Shown piece by piece: positions 1-9,971 of a stretch of DNA of 64,000 nucleotides; the first letter of the stretch is position 1, and every line of letters begins with the position of its first letter. The notes under the pieces are model-generated. The model was given only the letters and a program-made list of their open reading frames with translations. It had not been told where the DNA came from and did not search any database. The DNA lies in NCBI RefSeq assembly GCF_900115595.1, contig NZ_FOXA01000012.1, forward strand, positions 1-64,000, written 5' to 3'. A program made the translations under genes and the position numbers. The stretch comes from Tranquillimonas alkanivorans. Lineage in GTDB: Bacteria > Pseudomonadota > Alphaproteobacteria > Rhodobacterales > Rhodobacteraceae.

Positions 1-472
<472 letters not shown>

Positions 473-545
473 TCTGAGATCGCCCAACGACCCGTAGGGC
501 GCGAGGCTTCGGCCCCGCCCCTATGACCAAGACCAAGGGTTCGAC

Positions 546-572
546 GTGGGGGCCGCGTTCGGCGGCCTCCAC
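546..572 (+). promoter_or_regulatory. Hairpin in the tuf-rpsJ gap
   Basis: An 11-bp stem (546-556 with 562-572, one G-T pair) closes a 5-nt loop. It is not followed by a T run, so it is not a classical terminator. It lies 36 nt before rpsJ and could be a processing site, a stability element, or the target of ribosomal-protein feedback. The role is inferred; only the structure is seen. Confidence 0.5.
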
Positions 573-607
573 CTCTCAACTTCAAAAGCCGTGAAAGGCA
601 TACGACA

Positions 608-922
608 ATGGCAATCGCTAGCCAGAACATTCGAATCCGCCTGAAGGCGTTCGACTACCGCGTGCTCGACGCCAGCACGCAGGAGATCGTGAACACCGCC
701 AAGCGGACCGGGGCGCAGGTCCGCGGGCCGATCCCGCTGCCCAACAAGATCGAGAAGTTCACGGTCCTTCGTGGCCCCCACATCGACAAGAAGTCCCGCG
801 ACCAGTTCGAGATCCGCACGCACAAGCGGCTGCTCGACATCGTGGACCCGACCCCGCAGACCGTGGACGCGCTGATGAAGCTCGACCTGGCTGCCGGTGT
901 CGACGTCGAGATCAAGGTTTGA
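608..922 (+). CDS. rpsJ: 30S ribosomal protein S10
   Basis: S10 is a head protein of the 30S subunit; in bacteria it also joins NusB in transcription antitermination. 104 residues, the family length, with the typical [15 protein letters not shown] start and the RGPIPLPNK and [12 protein letters not shown] motifs. ATG start follows GTGAAAGGC as a plausible ribosome-binding site. First gene of the S10 block; rplC begins 14 nt downstream. Confidence 0.98.
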   Translation: MAIASQNIRIRLKAFDYRVLDASTQEIVNTAKRTGAQVRGPIPLPNKIEKFTVLRGPHIDKKSRDQFEIRTHKRLLDIVDPTPQTVDALMKLDLAAGVDVEIKV

Positions 923-936
923 GGAGGGCACCGGAC

Positions 937-1779
937 ATGTTGCGCTCTGGAGTGATCGCGAAGAAGGTCGGGATGACCCGCCTCTTCATGGAGGACGGGA
1001 AGCAGATCCCGGTGACCGTCCTGCAACTGGACAAGCTGCAGGTCGTGGCTCAGCGCACGACCGAGAAGGACGGATATTCTGCCGTGCAACTCGGCGCGGG
1101 CACGGCCAAGGCCAAGCGGACGTCGCAAGCCATGCGCGGCCATTTCGCCGTCGCCAAGGTCGAACCGAAGCGGAAGGTCGCGGAATTCCGCGTTGCCCCT
1201 GAGAACCTGATCGAGGTCGGCGAGGAGATCACCGCGAACCACTACTTCGAGGGTCAGTTCGTCGACGTCAGCGGCACCTCGATCGGTAAGGGTTTCGCGG
1301 GTGCCATGAAGCGGCACAACTTCGGTGGTCTGCGCGCCACGCACGGCGTGTCGATCTCGCACCGTTCGCACGGCTCGACGGGTCAGTGTCAGGACCCCGG
1401 CCGCGTGTTCAAGGGCAAGAAGATGGCCGGCCACATGGGCGCCGCCCGCGTGACCACGCAGAACCTGCAGGTCGTCAAGACCGACGCCGACCGCGGGCTC
1501 ATCATGGTCAAGGGTGCGGTTCCCGGCTCGAAGGGTGGCTGGGTCACGATCAAGGACGCGGTCAAGAAGCCGACGCCGGAGAACGTGATCTACCCGGCCG
1601 CGCTCAAGTCGGCCGCCGAGGAAGCCGAGCGCGTCGCCGCCGAGGCCGCCGAGCAGGCCGCACGCGAGGCCGAGGAAGCCGAACGCGCCGCCGCCGAAGC
1701 CGCCGCCGCCGAGCAGGAGGCCGCGCTGAAAGAGGCCGAGGCCGACATCGAGGCCGAGAAGAAGGAAGGCGACGAATGA
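937..1779 (+). CDS. rplC: 50S ribosomal protein L3 with Ala/Glu-rich C-terminal extension
   Basis: L3 nucleates 50S assembly near the peptidyl-transferase centre. Start is the ATG at 937, preceded by GAGGAGG at 921-927; an in-frame TTG at 919 lies before that site and is rejected. The core (residues 1-221) has [13 protein letters not shown] and [13 protein letters not shown]. Residues about 222-280 are almost only Ala, Glu, Arg and Lys in a charged helical pattern, making the protein 280 residues against about 210 in E. coli. The stop overlaps the rplD start (ATGA). Confidence 0.97.
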   Translation: MLRSGVIAKKVGMTRLFMEDGKQIPVTVLQLDKLQVVAQRTTEKDGYSAVQLGAGTAKAKRTSQAMRGHFAVAKVEPKRKVAEFRVAPENLIEVGEEITANHYFEGQFVDVSGTSIGKGFAGAMKRHNFGGLRATHGVSISHRSHGSTGQCQDPGRVFKGKKMAGHMGAARVTTQNLQVVKTDADRGLIMVKGAVPGSKGGWVTIKDAVKKPTPENVIYPAALKSAAEEAERVAAEAAEQAAREAEEAERAAAEAAAAEQEAALKEAEADIEAEKKEGDE

Positions 1780-2396
1780 AACTCGACGTGATCAAGCTGG
1801 ACGGCGAGAAGGCCGGCTCGGTCGATCTCGGCGACGAGATCTTCGGGCTCGAGCCGCGCGCCGACATCCTGCACCGCGTCGTGCGCTGGCAGCGCAACAA
1901 CGCGCAGCAGGGCACCCACAAGGTCAAGACGCGGTCCGAGACCAGCTACTCGACCAAGAAGATCTATCGCCAGAAGGGCACCGGCGGCGCACGCCACGGT
2001 GACCGGAACGCGCCGATCTTCCGCAAGGGCGGCATCTACAAGGGCCCGACCCCCCGGAGCCATGGTCACGAGCTGACCAAGAAGTTCCGCAAGCTGGGCC
2101 TGAAGCATGCGCTGTCGTCGAAGGCGGCGTCCGGCAACCTCGTCGTCCTGGACGACGCGACGCTGGGCGAGTCCAAGACGAACGCCCTGGCCAAGCAGGT
2201 CAAGGCGCTTGGCTGGAAGCGTGCGCTGGTGATCGACGGCGCCCAGGTGAACGAGAACTTCGCCCGCGCCGCCGCCAACATCGAAGGCCTGGACGTGCTC
2301 CCCTCGGTGGGCGCCAACGTCTATGACATCCTCAAGCGTGACACGCTGGTGATCACGAAGGCGGGTGTCGAAGCTCTGGAGGCTCGACTGAAATGA
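1776..2396 (+). CDS. rplD: 50S ribosomal protein L4
   Basis: 206-residue L4, whose extended loop lines the peptide exit tunnel; in enterobacteria it is also the repressor of the S10 operon. The loop motif [20 protein letters not shown] is clear. The ATG overlaps the rplC stop by four bases and the stop overlaps the rplW start (ATGA), so translation is likely coupled. In-frame upstream sequence belongs to another frame of rplC and is not part of the protein. Whether L4 regulates here cannot be seen. Confidence 0.97.
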   Translation: MKLDVIKLDGEKAGSVDLGDEIFGLEPRADILHRVVRWQRNNAQQGTHKVKTRSETSYSTKKIYRQKGTGGARHGDRNAPIFRKGGIYKGPTPRSHGHELTKKFRKLGLKHALSSKAASGNLVVLDDATLGESKTNALAKQVKALGWKRALVIDGAQVNENFARAAANIEGLDVLPSVGANVYDILKRDTLVITKAGVEALEARLK

Positions 2397-2689
2397 GCGC
2401 GAAGCCCGAACACTACGACGTGATCCGCAAGCCGGTCATCACCGAGAAGGCCACCCTGGCGTCCGAGCATGGCGCCGTGGTCTTCGAGGTGGCGATCGAC
2501 GCCAACAAGCCCGCGATCAAGGAAGCGGTCGAGGAGCTTTTCGGCGTCAAGGTGAAGGCGGTCAACACCACCATCACCAAGGGCAAGCAGAAGCGCTTCC
2601 GCGGCATCCGCGGCCGGCGCGCCGACGTCAAGAAAGCCTACGTGACGCTCGAAGAGGGCAACACGATAGACGTTACCACGGGCCTTTGA
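2393..2689 (+). CDS. rplW: 50S ribosomal protein L23
   Basis: L23 sits at the tunnel exit and is a docking site for trigger factor and SRP. 98 residues with the family N-terminal motif [15 protein letters not shown] and the [14 protein letters not shown] stretch. Start overlaps the rplD stop. Unusually, an intrinsic-terminator-like hairpin follows before rplB. Confidence 0.97.
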   Translation: MSAKPEHYDVIRKPVITEKATLASEHGAVVFEVAIDANKPAIKEAVEELFGVKVKAVNTTITKGKQKRFRGIRGRRADVKKAYVTLEEGNTIDVTTGL

Positions 2690-2704
2690 TAGAAGGCACC
2701 GAAT

Positions 2705-2737
2705 CGTCGGCCCCCGGCTTCGGGGGCCGACGTTTTT
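2705..2737 (+). terminator. Terminator-like hairpin inside the S10 operon (rplW/rplB)
   Basis: A perfect 12-bp GC-rich stem (2705-2716 with 2721-2732) with a 4-nt GCTT loop is followed at once by five T (2733-2737). This is a textbook Rho-independent terminator shape, yet it lies in the middle of an operon 51 nt before rplB. It may be a partial terminator or attenuator that lowers transcription downstream, or be overridden by antitermination. Confidence 0.75.
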
Positions 2738-2787
2738 CGACCTAACCCGGGTCGCGAGACCCACGAAGCAGACGGAAGACAGAAAGC

Positions 2788-3630
2788 ATGGCACTCAAGT
2801 CGTACAAGCCGACGACGCCTGGCCAGCGCGGGCTGGTGCTGATCGACCGTTCGGAGCTTTGGAAAGGGCGCCCGGTCAAATCCCTCACCGAGGGTCTGAC
2901 CAAGAACGGCGGCCGGAACAACACCGGACGGATCACGATGCGCCGCCGCGGCGGCGGGGCGAAGCGTCTCTATCGCGTGGTGGACTTTAAGCGGAACAAG
3001 CACGACGTCGAAGCCGTCGTGGTCCGGATCGAATACGACCCGAACCGCACCGCCTTCATCGCGCTGATCCAGTACACCGACGGCGAGCAGGCTTATATCC
3101 TGGCGCCGCAGCGGATCGCCGTGGGCGACAAGATCGTCGCCGGCGCCAAGGTGGACGTGAAGCCGGGCAACACGATGCCCTTCTCGGGCATGCCCATCGG
3201 CACGATCGTGCACAACATCGAGCTGAAGCCGGGCAAGGGCGGCCAGCTGGCACGCGCTGCCGGCACCTACGCCCAGTTCGTCGGCCGTGACGGCGGCTAC
3301 GCCCAGATCCGCCTGTCCTCGGGCGAACTGCGGATGGTTCGCCAGGAGTGCCAGGCGACTGTCGGTGCGGTGTCGAACCCCGACAACTCGAACCAGAACA
3401 TCGGCAAGGCCGGCCGCAACCGCCACTTCGGGAAGCGCCCGTCGGTCCGCGGTGTCGTGATGAACCCGATCGACCACCCGCACGGCGGCGGTGAAGGCCG
3501 CACCTCGGGCGGCCGCCACCCGGTCACCCCGTGGGGCAAGCCGACGAAGGGTGCGCGCACCCGCAACAAGAACAAGGCGTCGTCGAAGCTGATCATCCGC
3601 TCGCGTCACGCCAGGAAGAAGGGCCGCTAA
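2788..3630 (+). CDS. rplB: 50S ribosomal protein L2
   Basis: L2 is needed for subunit joining and peptidyl-transferase activity. 280 residues with the conserved [17 protein letters not shown]-terminal motif and the C-terminal [18 protein letters not shown] loop that holds the critical histidine. Preceded by a 98-nt gap carrying a terminator-like hairpin. rpsS starts 3 nt after the stop. Confidence 0.98.
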   Translation: MALKSYKPTTPGQRGLVLIDRSELWKGRPVKSLTEGLTKNGGRNNTGRITMRRRGGGAKRLYRVVDFKRNKHDVEAVVVRIEYDPNRTAFIALIQYTDGEQAYILAPQRIAVGDKIVAGAKVDVKPGNTMPFSGMPIGTIVHNIELKPGKGGQLARAAGTYAQFVGRDGGYAQIRLSSGELRMVRQECQATVGAVSNPDNSNQNIGKAGRNRHFGKRPSVRGVVMNPIDHPHGGGEGRTSGGRHPVTPWGKPTKGARTRNKNKASSKLIIRSRHARKKGR

Positions 3631-3633
3631 CAT

Positions 3634-3912
3634 ATGGCACGCTCTGTTTGGAAAGGCCCCTTCGTCGACTCCTATGTCCTGAAGAAGGCCGAGAAAACCC
3701 GTGAGTCGGGCCGCAACGAGGTCATCAAGATCTGGTCGCGCCGCTCGACGATCCTGCCCCAATTCGTGGGCCTCACCTTCGGCGTCTACAATGGCCAGAA
3801 GCATATCCCGGTGCTCGTCACCGAGGACATGATCGGCCAGAAGTTCGGTGAATACTCGCCGACCCGGACCTACTACGGTCACGCCGCCGACAAGAAAGCG
3901 AAGCGGAAGTAA
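3634..3912 (+). CDS. rpsS: 30S ribosomal protein S19
   Basis: 92-residue S19, a 30S head protein that pairs with S13. Family motifs [18 protein letters not shown] and [16 protein letters not shown] are present. No clear Shine-Dalgarno sequence lies in the 3-nt gap after rplB, so translation probably depends on coupling with the upstream gene. Confidence 0.98.
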   Translation: MARSVWKGPFVDSYVLKKAEKTRESGRNEVIKIWSRRSTILPQFVGLTFGVYNGQKHIPVLVTEDMIGQKFGEYSPTRTYYGHAADKKAKRK

Positions 3913-3915
3913 GTC

Positions 3916-4296
3916 ATGGGCAAGGCAAAGAACCCCCGCCGCGTGGCCGAAAACGAAGCGATGGCCAAGACCCGGATGCTTCGCACGAGCCCGCAGAAAC
4001 TGAACCTCGTGGCCGCGATGATCCGTGGCAAGAAGGTCGAGAAGGCGCTGTCCGATCTCACCTTCTCCAAGCGCCGGATCTCGGACGACGTGAAGAAGTG
4101 CCTTCAGTCGGCCATCGCGAACGCTGAGAACAACCACAACCTTGACGTCGACGAACTGGTGGTCGCCGAGGCCTATGTCGGCAAGAACCTCGTCATGAAG
4201 CGCGGCAAGCCCCGTGCGCGTGGCCGGTTCGGCCGCATCGTGAAGCCGTTCTCGGAGCTCACCATCAAGGTCCGCCAGGTCGAGGAGCAAGCCTAA
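3916..4296 (+). CDS. rplV: 50S ribosomal protein L22
   Basis: 126-residue L22, a globular domain plus a beta-hairpin that reaches the peptide exit tunnel and is a known site of macrolide-resistance changes. Motifs [23 protein letters not shown] and the [15 protein letters not shown] tail support it, read in segments. Stop overlaps the rpsC start by one base (TAATG). Confidence 0.97.
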   Translation: MGKAKNPRRVAENEAMAKTRMLRTSPQKLNLVAAMIRGKKVEKALSDLTFSKRRISDDVKKCLQSAIANAENNHNLDVDELVVAEAYVGKNLVMKRGKPRARGRFGRIVKPFSELTIKVRQVEEQA

Positions 4297-4997
4297 TGGG
4301 TAACAAAGTAAATCCGGTCGGCATGCGCCTCCAGGTCAACCGGACCTGGGACAGCCGCTGGTACGCCGACACCAAGGATTACGGCGATCTCCTGCTGGAA
4401 GACGTCAAGATCCGCGAGTTCATCAAGCAAGAATGCAAGCAGGCCGGCGTGAGCCGCGTGATCATTGAGCGTCCGCACCGCAAGTGCCGCGTGACGATCC
4501 ACACGGCGCGTCCGGGCGTGATCATCGGCAAGAAGGGCGCCGACATCGAGCAGCTTCGCCGCAAGCTCGCCGCGATGACGGACAGCGAGCTGCACCTCAA
4601 CATCGTCGAGGTCCGCAAGCCCGAGCTCGACGGTCAGCTGGTTGCCGAGTCAATCGCGCAGCAGCTCGAGCGTCGTGTGTCGTTCCGCCGCGCCATGAAG
4701 CGCTCGGTTCAGAACGCCATGCGCATGGGTGCCCTGGGCATCCGGGTGAACGTGTCGGGCCGCCTCGGCGGGGCCGAGATCGCCCGGACCGAGTGGTATC
4801 GCGAGGGCCGCGTTCCGCTGCACACGCTGCGTGCCGACATCGACTACGCCCATGCCGAGGCGAAGACGCCCTACGGCATCATCGGTGTGAAGGTCTGGAT
4901 CTTCAAAGGCGAGATCATGGAGCACGATCCTGCGGCTCGTGACCGTCGCCAGGCGGAGCTCCAGGAAGGTCCCGCCCCGCGCGGCGGCCGCCGTTAA
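4296..4997 (+). CDS. rpsC: 30S ribosomal protein S3
   Basis: 233-residue S3, which lines the mRNA entry channel. Starts [17 protein letters not shown]-binding motif [17 protein letters not shown] at about residues 70-86, then the C-terminal domain with [20 protein letters not shown]. The C-terminal tail is rich in Arg, Glu and Gly. Coupled to rplV by a one-base overlap. Confidence 0.98.
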   Translation: MGNKVNPVGMRLQVNRTWDSRWYADTKDYGDLLLEDVKIREFIKQECKQAGVSRVIIERPHRKCRVTIHTARPGVIIGKKGADIEQLRRKLAAMTDSELHLNIVEVRKPELDGQLVAESIAQQLERRVSFRRAMKRSVQNAMRMGALGIRVNVSGRLGGAEIARTEWYREGRVPLHTLRADIDYAHAEAKTPYGIIGVKVWIFKGEIMEHDPAARDRRQAELQEGPAPRGGRR

Positions 4998-5010
4998 GGA
5001 GTGAAACGAG

Positions 5011-5424
5011 ATGCTGCAACCTAAGCGCACGAAGTTCCGCAAACAGCACAAGGGCCGTATCCACGGCCAAGCGAAGGGCGGATCGGATCTCAACTTCGGC
5101 ACGTACGGCCTCAAGGCGATCGAGCCCGAGCGCATCACTGCGCGTCAGATCGAAGCCGCCCGCCGGGCCATGACGCGCCACATGAAGCGTCAGGGCCGTG
5201 TCTGGATCCGCATCTTCCCGGACGTGCCGGTGACTTCCAAGCCGACCGAAGTCCGGATGGGTAAGGGTAAAGGTTCGGTCGATTTCTGGGCCGCCAAGAT
5301 CAAGCCCGGACGCATCATGTTCGAGATTGACGGCGTGTCCGATTCTGTGGCAAGGGAGGCGCTCCGCCTCGCCTCCATGAAGCTTCCGATCAAAACTCGG
5401 ACCGTGGTCCGCGAGGACTGGTAA
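5011..5424 (+). CDS. rplP: 50S ribosomal protein L16
   Basis: 137-residue L16, at the A-site region of the 50S subunit. Starts [16 protein letters not shown] and has the [20 protein letters not shown] motif. The AAGGAG site at 4996-5001 precedes the ATG. The gap to rpmC holds a long perfect hairpin. Confidence 0.98.
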   Translation: MLQPKRTKFRKQHKGRIHGQAKGGSDLNFGTYGLKAIEPERITARQIEAARRAMTRHMKRQGRVWIRIFPDVPVTSKPTEVRMGKGKGSVDFWAAKIKPGRIMFEIDGVSDSVAREALRLASMKLPIKTRTVVREDW

Positions 5425-5430
5425 GAATTT

Positions 5431-5463
5431 CGCGGCCCACCGCGCGTCATGCGGTGGGCCGCG
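5431..5463 (+). promoter_or_regulatory. 13-bp perfect hairpin between rplP and rpmC
   Basis: Arms 5431-5443 and 5451-5463 are fully complementary around a 7-nt loop. No T run follows, so it is unlikely to end transcription by itself. It separates the S10 block from rpmC/rpsQ and may mark an RNA processing point or protect the upstream message. Confidence 0.55.
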
Positions 5464-5530
5464 CCTGTTGGAAAAGCGCCGGCACTGAAGGCCACGGGCC
5501 GTCCGGCGACTTCTGATGAGAGGGAAGGCG

Positions 5531-5737
5531 ATGCACGCCAGCGAACTGAGAGACAAGACGCCGGACCAGCTGCGCGATCAGCTGACCGAGCTGAAGAAGG
5601 AGGCCTTCAACCTCCGCTTCCAGCAGGCCACGAACCAGCTGGAAAACACCGCCCGTATGCGCCAGGTCCGCCGTGACGTGGCGCGCGTGAAAACCGTTCT
5701 GAACGAGAAGGCCGCCGCCGCGGCGTCGGAGGCGTAA
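5531..5737 (+). CDS. rpmC: 50S ribosomal protein L29
   Basis: 68-residue L29, a tunnel-exit protein next to L23. [14 protein letters not shown] and [22 protein letters not shown] are typical. The ATG at 5531 is chosen over the in-frame ATG at 5516 because AGGGAAGG (5521-5528) lies just before it and the protein then has the normal length. The tail is Ala-rich. rpsQ follows after 4 nt. Confidence 0.96.
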   Translation: MHASELRDKTPDQLRDQLTELKKEAFNLRFQQATNQLENTARMRQVRRDVARVKTVLNEKAAAAASEA

Positions 5738-5741
5738 GCGA

Positions 5742-5975
5742 ATGCCCAAACGTATCCTGCAAGGCACCGTGACCAGCGACGCCAACGCCCAGACCGTGAC
5801 CGTGTCGGTTGAGCGTCGCTTCACGCACCCCGTTCTGAAAAAGACGATCCGTAAGTCCAAGAAGTACCGGGCTCACGATCCTGAGAACACCTTCAAGAAA
5901 GGCGACGTGATCCGCATCCAGGAATGCGCGCCGGTCTCGAAGTCGAAACGCTGGGAGGTGGTCGACCGCGTCTGA
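5742..5975 (+). CDS. rpsQ: 30S ribosomal protein S17
   Basis: 77-residue S17, an early-binding 16S rRNA protein with an OB fold. [30 protein letters not shown] and [17 protein letters not shown] match the family. Followed by a 154-nt gap before rplN in which no gene is evident. Confidence 0.97.
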   Translation: MPKRILQGTVTSDANAQTVTVSVERRFTHPVLKKTIRKSKKYRAHDPENTFKKGDVIRIQECAPVSKSKRWEVVDRV

Positions 5976-6129
5976 CGGCCGCTCCTCGGTCCCTTTGGTT
6001 CCTGATCGCACGCGATAAAGGACCGCCGGGACGGAAGAGCCGACCGCAAATTCGGGACATCACGCCCGGTTTGATCGAAACCCTGGGGAAACAGGCCGGA
6101 AGGGCCCCCCAAAGGTCGGGAGAAACCAC

Positions 6130-6498
6130 ATGATCCAGATGCAGACCAATCTGGATGTCGCTGACAACTCCGGCGCACGCCGGGTTCAGTGCATCAAGGT
6201 CCTCGGCGGGTCGAAGCGGAAATACGCTTCCGTGGGCGACATCATCGTCGTCTCGGTCAAGGAAGCCATTCCGCGCGGCCGCGTGAAGAAGGGCGACGTC
6301 CGCAAGGCCGTTGTCGTTCGCACCGCCAAGGAAGTGCGCCGCGAGGACGGCACCGCGATCCGCTTCGACCGGAACGCCGCGGTCATTCTCAACAACAACA
6401 ACGAGCCGGTCGGCACCCGTATCTTCGGGCCCGTGGTTCGTGAGCTGCGCGCGAAGAACTTCATGAAGATCATCTCGCTTGCTCCGGAGGTGCTGTAA
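6130..6498 (+). CDS. rplN: 50S ribosomal protein L14
   Basis: 122-residue L14, at the subunit interface; first gene of the classical spc block. Starts [18 protein letters not shown], ends [26 protein letters not shown] upstream supplies the ribosome-binding site. Stop overlaps the rplX start by one base. Confidence 0.98.
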   Translation: MIQMQTNLDVADNSGARRVQCIKVLGGSKRKYASVGDIIVVSVKEAIPRGRVKKGDVRKAVVVRTAKEVRREDGTAIRFDRNAAVILNNNNEPVGTRIFGPVVRELRAKNFMKIISLAPEVL

Positions 6499-6806
6499 TG
6501 GCCGCGAAACTCCGCAAGGGCGACAAGGTCGTCGTGCTGGCCGGCAAGGACAAGGGCAAGCAGGGTGAGATCACCCAAGTTCTGCCCAAGGACAACAAGG
6601 CCATCGTCGACGGCGTGAACATCGCCATCCGTCACCAGCGCCAGTCGCAGACGTCGCAGGGCGGCCGCCAGCCCAAGGCGATGCCCATCGACCTCAGCAA
6701 CCTCGCGCTCCTCGACGCCAACGGCAAGGCCACCCGTGTCGGCTTCCGCTTCGACGACGACGGCAAGAAGGTGCGCTTCGCCAAGACCACGGGAGACGTG
6801 ATCTGA
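6498..6806 (+). CDS. rplX: 50S ribosomal protein L24
   Basis: 102-residue L24, an assembly-initiator protein with a KOW motif near the N-terminus ([19 protein letters not shown]). Ends with the [12 protein letters not shown] tail. Both ends overlap neighbours by one base (TAATG with rplN, TGATG with rplE). Confidence 0.98.
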   Translation: MAAKLRKGDKVVVLAGKDKGKQGEITQVLPKDNKAIVDGVNIAIRHQRQSQTSQGGRQPKAMPIDLSNLALLDANGKATRVGFRFDDDGKKVRFAKTTGDVI

Positions 6807-7369
6807 TGCTCGACGCAGCGAACTACACGCCCCGCCTCCGCCAGCAGTACCGCGACACCATCCGCGCGGCGCTGAAAGAGGAGTTCGGGTACTCCAACGA
6901 CATGCAGATCCCGCGCCTGGACAAGATCGTCCTGAACATCGGCTGCGGGGCCGAGGCTGTCCGTGACTCCAAGAAGGCGAAGTCGGCCCAGGAAGACCTG
7001 ACTGCCATCGCCGGTCAGAAGGCCGTCATCACCAAGGCGAAGAAGTCGATCGCTGGCTTCCGTGTCCGCGAGGACATGCCGCTTGGCGCCAAGGTCACCC
7101 TGCGCGGCGACCGCATGTACGAGTTCCTGGACCGCCTGATCACCATCGCCATGCCGCGCATCCGCGACTTCCGTGGCGTTTCCGGCAAAAGCTTCGACGG
7201 CCGCGGCAACTACGCCACCGGCCTGAAGGAGCACATCGTGTTCCCGGAAATCAACTTCGACAAGGTCGACGAAGTGTGGGGGATGGACATCGTCATCACC
7301 ACCACCGCGAAGACCGACGCGGAAGCCAAGGCGCTGTTGAAGCACTTCAACATGCCGTTCACCAGCTGA
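6806..7369 (+). CDS. rplE: 50S ribosomal protein L5
   Basis: 187-residue L5, which binds 5S rRNA and contacts P-site tRNA. Motifs [30 protein letters not shown] and [18 protein letters not shown] are conserved. rpsN begins 11 nt downstream. Confidence 0.98.
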   Translation: MLDAANYTPRLRQQYRDTIRAALKEEFGYSNDMQIPRLDKIVLNIGCGAEAVRDSKKAKSAQEDLTAIAGQKAVITKAKKSIAGFRVREDMPLGAKVTLRGDRMYEFLDRLITIAMPRIRDFRGVSGKSFDGRGNYATGLKEHIVFPEINFDKVDEVWGMDIVITTTAKTDAEAKALLKHFNMPFTS

Positions 7370-7380
7370 GGGACGATCTC

Positions 7381-7686
7381 ATGGCGAAGAAAGCAATGAT
7401 CGAACGCGAGAAGAAGCGCCAGAAGCTGGTTGAGCAGTACGCCGCCAAGCGCCAGGCGCTGAAGGATATCGCGAATGACGAAGGCCGCCCGATGGAGGAG
7501 CGCTTCAAGGCGCGGCTGAAACTGGCGAAACTGCCGCGCAACAGCTCGGCGACCCGCCTGCACAACCGCTGCCAGCTCACGGGGCGTCCGCACGCCTATT
7601 ACCGTAAGCTGAAGATGAGCCGGATCGCGCTCCGGGACCTCGGGTCGAACGGCCAGGTCCCCGGGCTCGTGAAGTCGAGCTGGTAA
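7381..7686 (+). CDS. rpsN: 30S ribosomal protein S14 (zinc-free type)
   Basis: 101-residue S14. It is the long form without the paired CxxC zinc knuckles; only one Cys remains in [17 protein letters not shown]. Ends GLVKSSW as usual. Start ATG 7381 follows GAGGGACG at 7367-7374; upstream in-frame codons belong to another frame of rplE. Confidence 0.97.
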   Translation: MAKKAMIEREKKRQKLVEQYAAKRQALKDIANDEGRPMEERFKARLKLAKLPRNSSATRLHNRCQLTGRPHAYYRKLKMSRIALRDLGSNGQVPGLVKSSW

Positions 7687-7698
7687 GGAGGGTACAAG

Positions 7699-8091
7699 AT
7701 GAACGATCCTCTCGGCGATATGCTGACCCGCATCCGCAACGCGCAACTGCGGGGCAAGTCCACCGTCCTGACGCCGGCGTCCAAGCTTCGTGCCTGGGTT
7801 CTCGACGTGCTGGCCGACGAAGGCTACATCCGCGGCTACGAGAACGTGACTGACAAGAAGGGCCATCCGGCGCTCGAGATCAGCCTGAAGTACTACGAAG
7901 GCACGCCGGTCATTCGCGAGCTCAAGCGCGTGTCGACCCCGGGCCGTCGCGTGTACTCGGGCGCCAAGGACATCCCGGCCGTGCGCCAGGGCCTCGGCGT
8001 CTCCATCGTCTCCACGCCCCGCGGCGTGATGTCGGATGCAGCGGCGCGCTCCGCCAATGTCGGCGGTGAAGTGCTCTGCACGGTCTTCTAA
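7699..8091 (+). CDS. rpsH: 30S ribosomal protein S8
   Basis: 130-residue S8, which binds 16S rRNA helix 21 and in E. coli represses the spc operon. Starts [16 protein letters not shown] and ends with GGEVLCTVF, the usual C-terminus. TAAGGAGGG just before the gene is a strong ribosome-binding site. Confidence 0.98.
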   Translation: MNDPLGDMLTRIRNAQLRGKSTVLTPASKLRAWVLDVLADEGYIRGYENVTDKKGHPALEISLKYYEGTPVIRELKRVSTPGRRVYSGAKDIPAVRQGLGVSIVSTPRGVMSDAAARSANVGGEVLCTVF

Positions 8092-8103
8092 GGAGAACGG
8101 ATT

Positions 8104-8637
8104 ATGTCTCGAATTGGTAAGCGACCGGTCGAGCTGCCGTCGGGGGTTTCGGCCTCCGTCTCCGGCCAGACCGTCGAAGTGAAAGGCCCCAAGGGCACGC
8201 GGAACTTCACCGCGACCGACGACGTCACCGTCGCGGTCGAGGAGAACACCGTCACGATCACGCCTCGCGGCACGTCCAAGCGGGCGCGCCAGCAGTGGGG
8301 TATGGCCCGCACCATGGTCCAGAACCTGGTGACCGGCGTGAACACGGGCTTCAAGAAAGAGCTCGAGATCGCGGGTGTGGGTTACCGCGCCCAGATGCAG
8401 GGCAAGGTGCTGAAACTGAACCTCGGCTACAGCCACGACGTCGACTTCGAGGTGCCGGAAGGCATCACCGTGACGACGCCCAAGCCGACCGAGATCACGG
8501 TCGAAGGTATCGACCAGCAACAGGTCGGCCAGGTCGCGGCGAACATCCGCGAGTGGCGGGGACCCGAGCCCTACAAGGGCAAGGGCATCCGCTACAAGGG
8601 CGAGTTCATCTTCCGCAAGGAAGGCAAGAAGAAGTAA
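8104..8637 (+). CDS. rplF: 50S ribosomal protein L6
   Basis: 177-residue L6, two repeated alpha/beta domains near the GTPase centre. [14 protein letters not shown] start and the second-domain motif [14 protein letters not shown] identify it. AAGGAG at 8090-8095 lies between the rpsH stop and the ATG. Confidence 0.98.
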   Translation: MSRIGKRPVELPSGVSASVSGQTVEVKGPKGTRNFTATDDVTVAVEENTVTITPRGTSKRARQQWGMARTMVQNLVTGVNTGFKKELEIAGVGYRAQMQGKVLKLNLGYSHDVDFEVPEGITVTTPKPTEITVEGIDQQQVGQVAANIREWRGPEPYKGKGIRYKGEFIFRKEGKKK

Positions 8638-8649
8638 GGACGGCAGAGA

Positions 8650-9009
8650 ATGGCTAACAGCAAACGTGACCTGTTTCTGAAGCGCCGCCTGCGCGTTCGG
8701 AACAAACTGCGGAAGCAGGCCAACGGGCGTCCGCGCCTGTCGGTCCACCGCTCGAACAAGAACATCAGCGTCCAGCTGATCGACGACGTGGCGGGCCGCA
8801 CCCTGGCCTCTGCCTCGACGCTCGAGAAGGACCTGGGTTTCGTCGGCAAGAACCACGCCGAGGCGGCCTCGAAGGTCGGCACGGCCATCGCCGAGCGTGC
8901 GAAGAAGGCGGGCGTCGAGGAATGCTACCTCGACCGTGGCGGCTTCCTCTATCACGGCACGATCAAGGCCCTGGCCGACGCCGCCCGCGAGGGCGGGCTG
9001 AAGTTCTAA
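8650..9009 (+). CDS. rplR: 50S ribosomal protein L18
   Basis: 119-residue L18, a 5S rRNA binder. [20 protein letters not shown] and the [19 protein letters not shown] end are family hallmarks. Preceded by TAAGGA and followed 12 nt later by rpsE. Confidence 0.98.
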   Translation: MANSKRDLFLKRRLRVRNKLRKQANGRPRLSVHRSNKNISVQLIDDVAGRTLASASTLEKDLGFVGKNHAEAASKVGTAIAERAKKAGVEECYLDRGGFLYHGTIKALADAAREGGLKF

Positions 9010-9021
9010 GGAGACGAGAGT

Positions 9022-9615
9022 ATGGCAGAACGTGATAACCGCCGGGGTGGCCGCCGCGACCGCGACGAAACTCCGGAATTCGCCGATCGTCTCGTGGCGA
9101 TCAACCGCGTGTCGAAGACCGTGAAGGGCGGTAAGCGCTTCGGCTTCGCCGCGCTCGTCGTGGTCGGCGACCAGAAGGGCCGTGTCGGCTTCGGCAAGGG
9201 CAAGGCGAAAGAGGTGCCCGAGGCGATCCGCAAGGCCACCGAAAGCGCCAAGCGCAACATGATCCGCGTGCCCCTGCGCGACGGCCGCACGCTGCATCAC
9301 GACGTGTACGGCCGCCACGGCGCCGGCAAGGTGACGATGCGGACGGCGCCGACCGGCACCGGCATCATTGCCGGCGGCCCGATGCGCGCCGTGTTCGAGA
9401 TGCTGGGCGTGCACGACGTGGTCGCCAAGTCGCTGGGGTCGCAGAACCCTTACAACATGATCCGCGCGACCCTGAACGGTCTGCAGCAGGAAGCCAGCCC
9501 CCGTTCGGTCGCGCAGCGTCGCGGCAAGAAGGTGGCCGACATCCTGCCAAAGCGGGACGAAGCCGCTGCGTCCTCGGTCCAGACCGTGGATGAAGCGGCC
9601 CCGGCCCAGGCCTAA
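9022..9615 (+). CDS. rpsE: 30S ribosomal protein S5
   Basis: 197-residue S5, at the decoding side of the 30S. The dsRNA-binding-like domain ([19 protein letters not shown]) and the C-terminal domain with [16 protein letters not shown] are clear. The last ~20 residues are an acidic Ala/Glu-rich tail. AAGGAG at 9009-9014 precedes the start. Confidence 0.98.
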   Translation: MAERDNRRGGRRDRDETPEFADRLVAINRVSKTVKGGKRFGFAALVVVGDQKGRVGFGKGKAKEVPEAIRKATESAKRNMIRVPLRDGRTLHHDVYGRHGAGKVTMRTAPTGTGIIAGGPMRAVFEMLGVHDVVAKSLGSQNPYNMIRATLNGLQQEASPRSVAQRRGKKVADILPKRDEAAASSVQTVDEAAPAQA

Positions 9616-9627
9616 GGAGAGACTGGC

Positions 9628-9816
9628 ATGGCAAAAACCATCGTCGTGAAGCAGATCGGTTCGCCGATCCGCCGCCCGGCCAAGCAGCGCCAGACGCTGA
9701 TCGGCCTGGGCCTGAACAAGATGCACAAGACCCGCGAGCTCGAGGATACGCCCTCGGTCCGCGGCATGGTCGCCAAAATCCCGCATCTGGTCGAGATTGT
9801 CGAAGAGCGCGGCTGA
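9628..9816 (+). CDS. rpmD: 50S ribosomal protein L30
   Basis: 62-residue L30, typical bacterial length. [29 protein letters not shown] matches the family, read in two segments. It is the last gene before a strong terminator, which splits the usual rpmD-rplO junction. Confidence 0.97.
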   Translation: MAKTIVVKQIGSPIRRPAKQRQTLIGLGLNKMHKTRELEDTPSVRGMVAKIPHLVEIVEERG

Positions 9817-9843
9817 GCCGCGACCCTTTGACCCGAATGATGG

Positions 9844-9874
9844 AAACGCCCCGGCCACCCGCCGGGGCGTTTTT
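9844..9874 (+). terminator. Rho-independent terminator after rpmD
   Basis: A perfect 12-bp stem (9844-9855 with 9861-9872) with a 5-nt loop ends in a T run. It closes the tuf-rpmD transcript before the inserted membrane-protein gene. Confidence 0.85.
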
Positions 9875-9971
9875 CCGTTTTGGATCAACGGCCGTCGGCC
9901 ACGCGTCTTCAACTTGAGCATGAGTCCGTCTAGGCTTCCCCACCAATGGAGGAGTAAACGGAGGCGACGTG

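Noticed and set aside
2638-4290. Long - strand frame across rplB-rplV
   Set aside because: Antisense to four ribosomal genes with complete family motifs.
7210-9921. Open frame of ~900 codons on the - strand across rplE-rpmD
   Set aside because: Antisense to a dozen well-supported ribosomal genes; Arg/Ala/His-rich composition is that of a GC-rich shadow frame.
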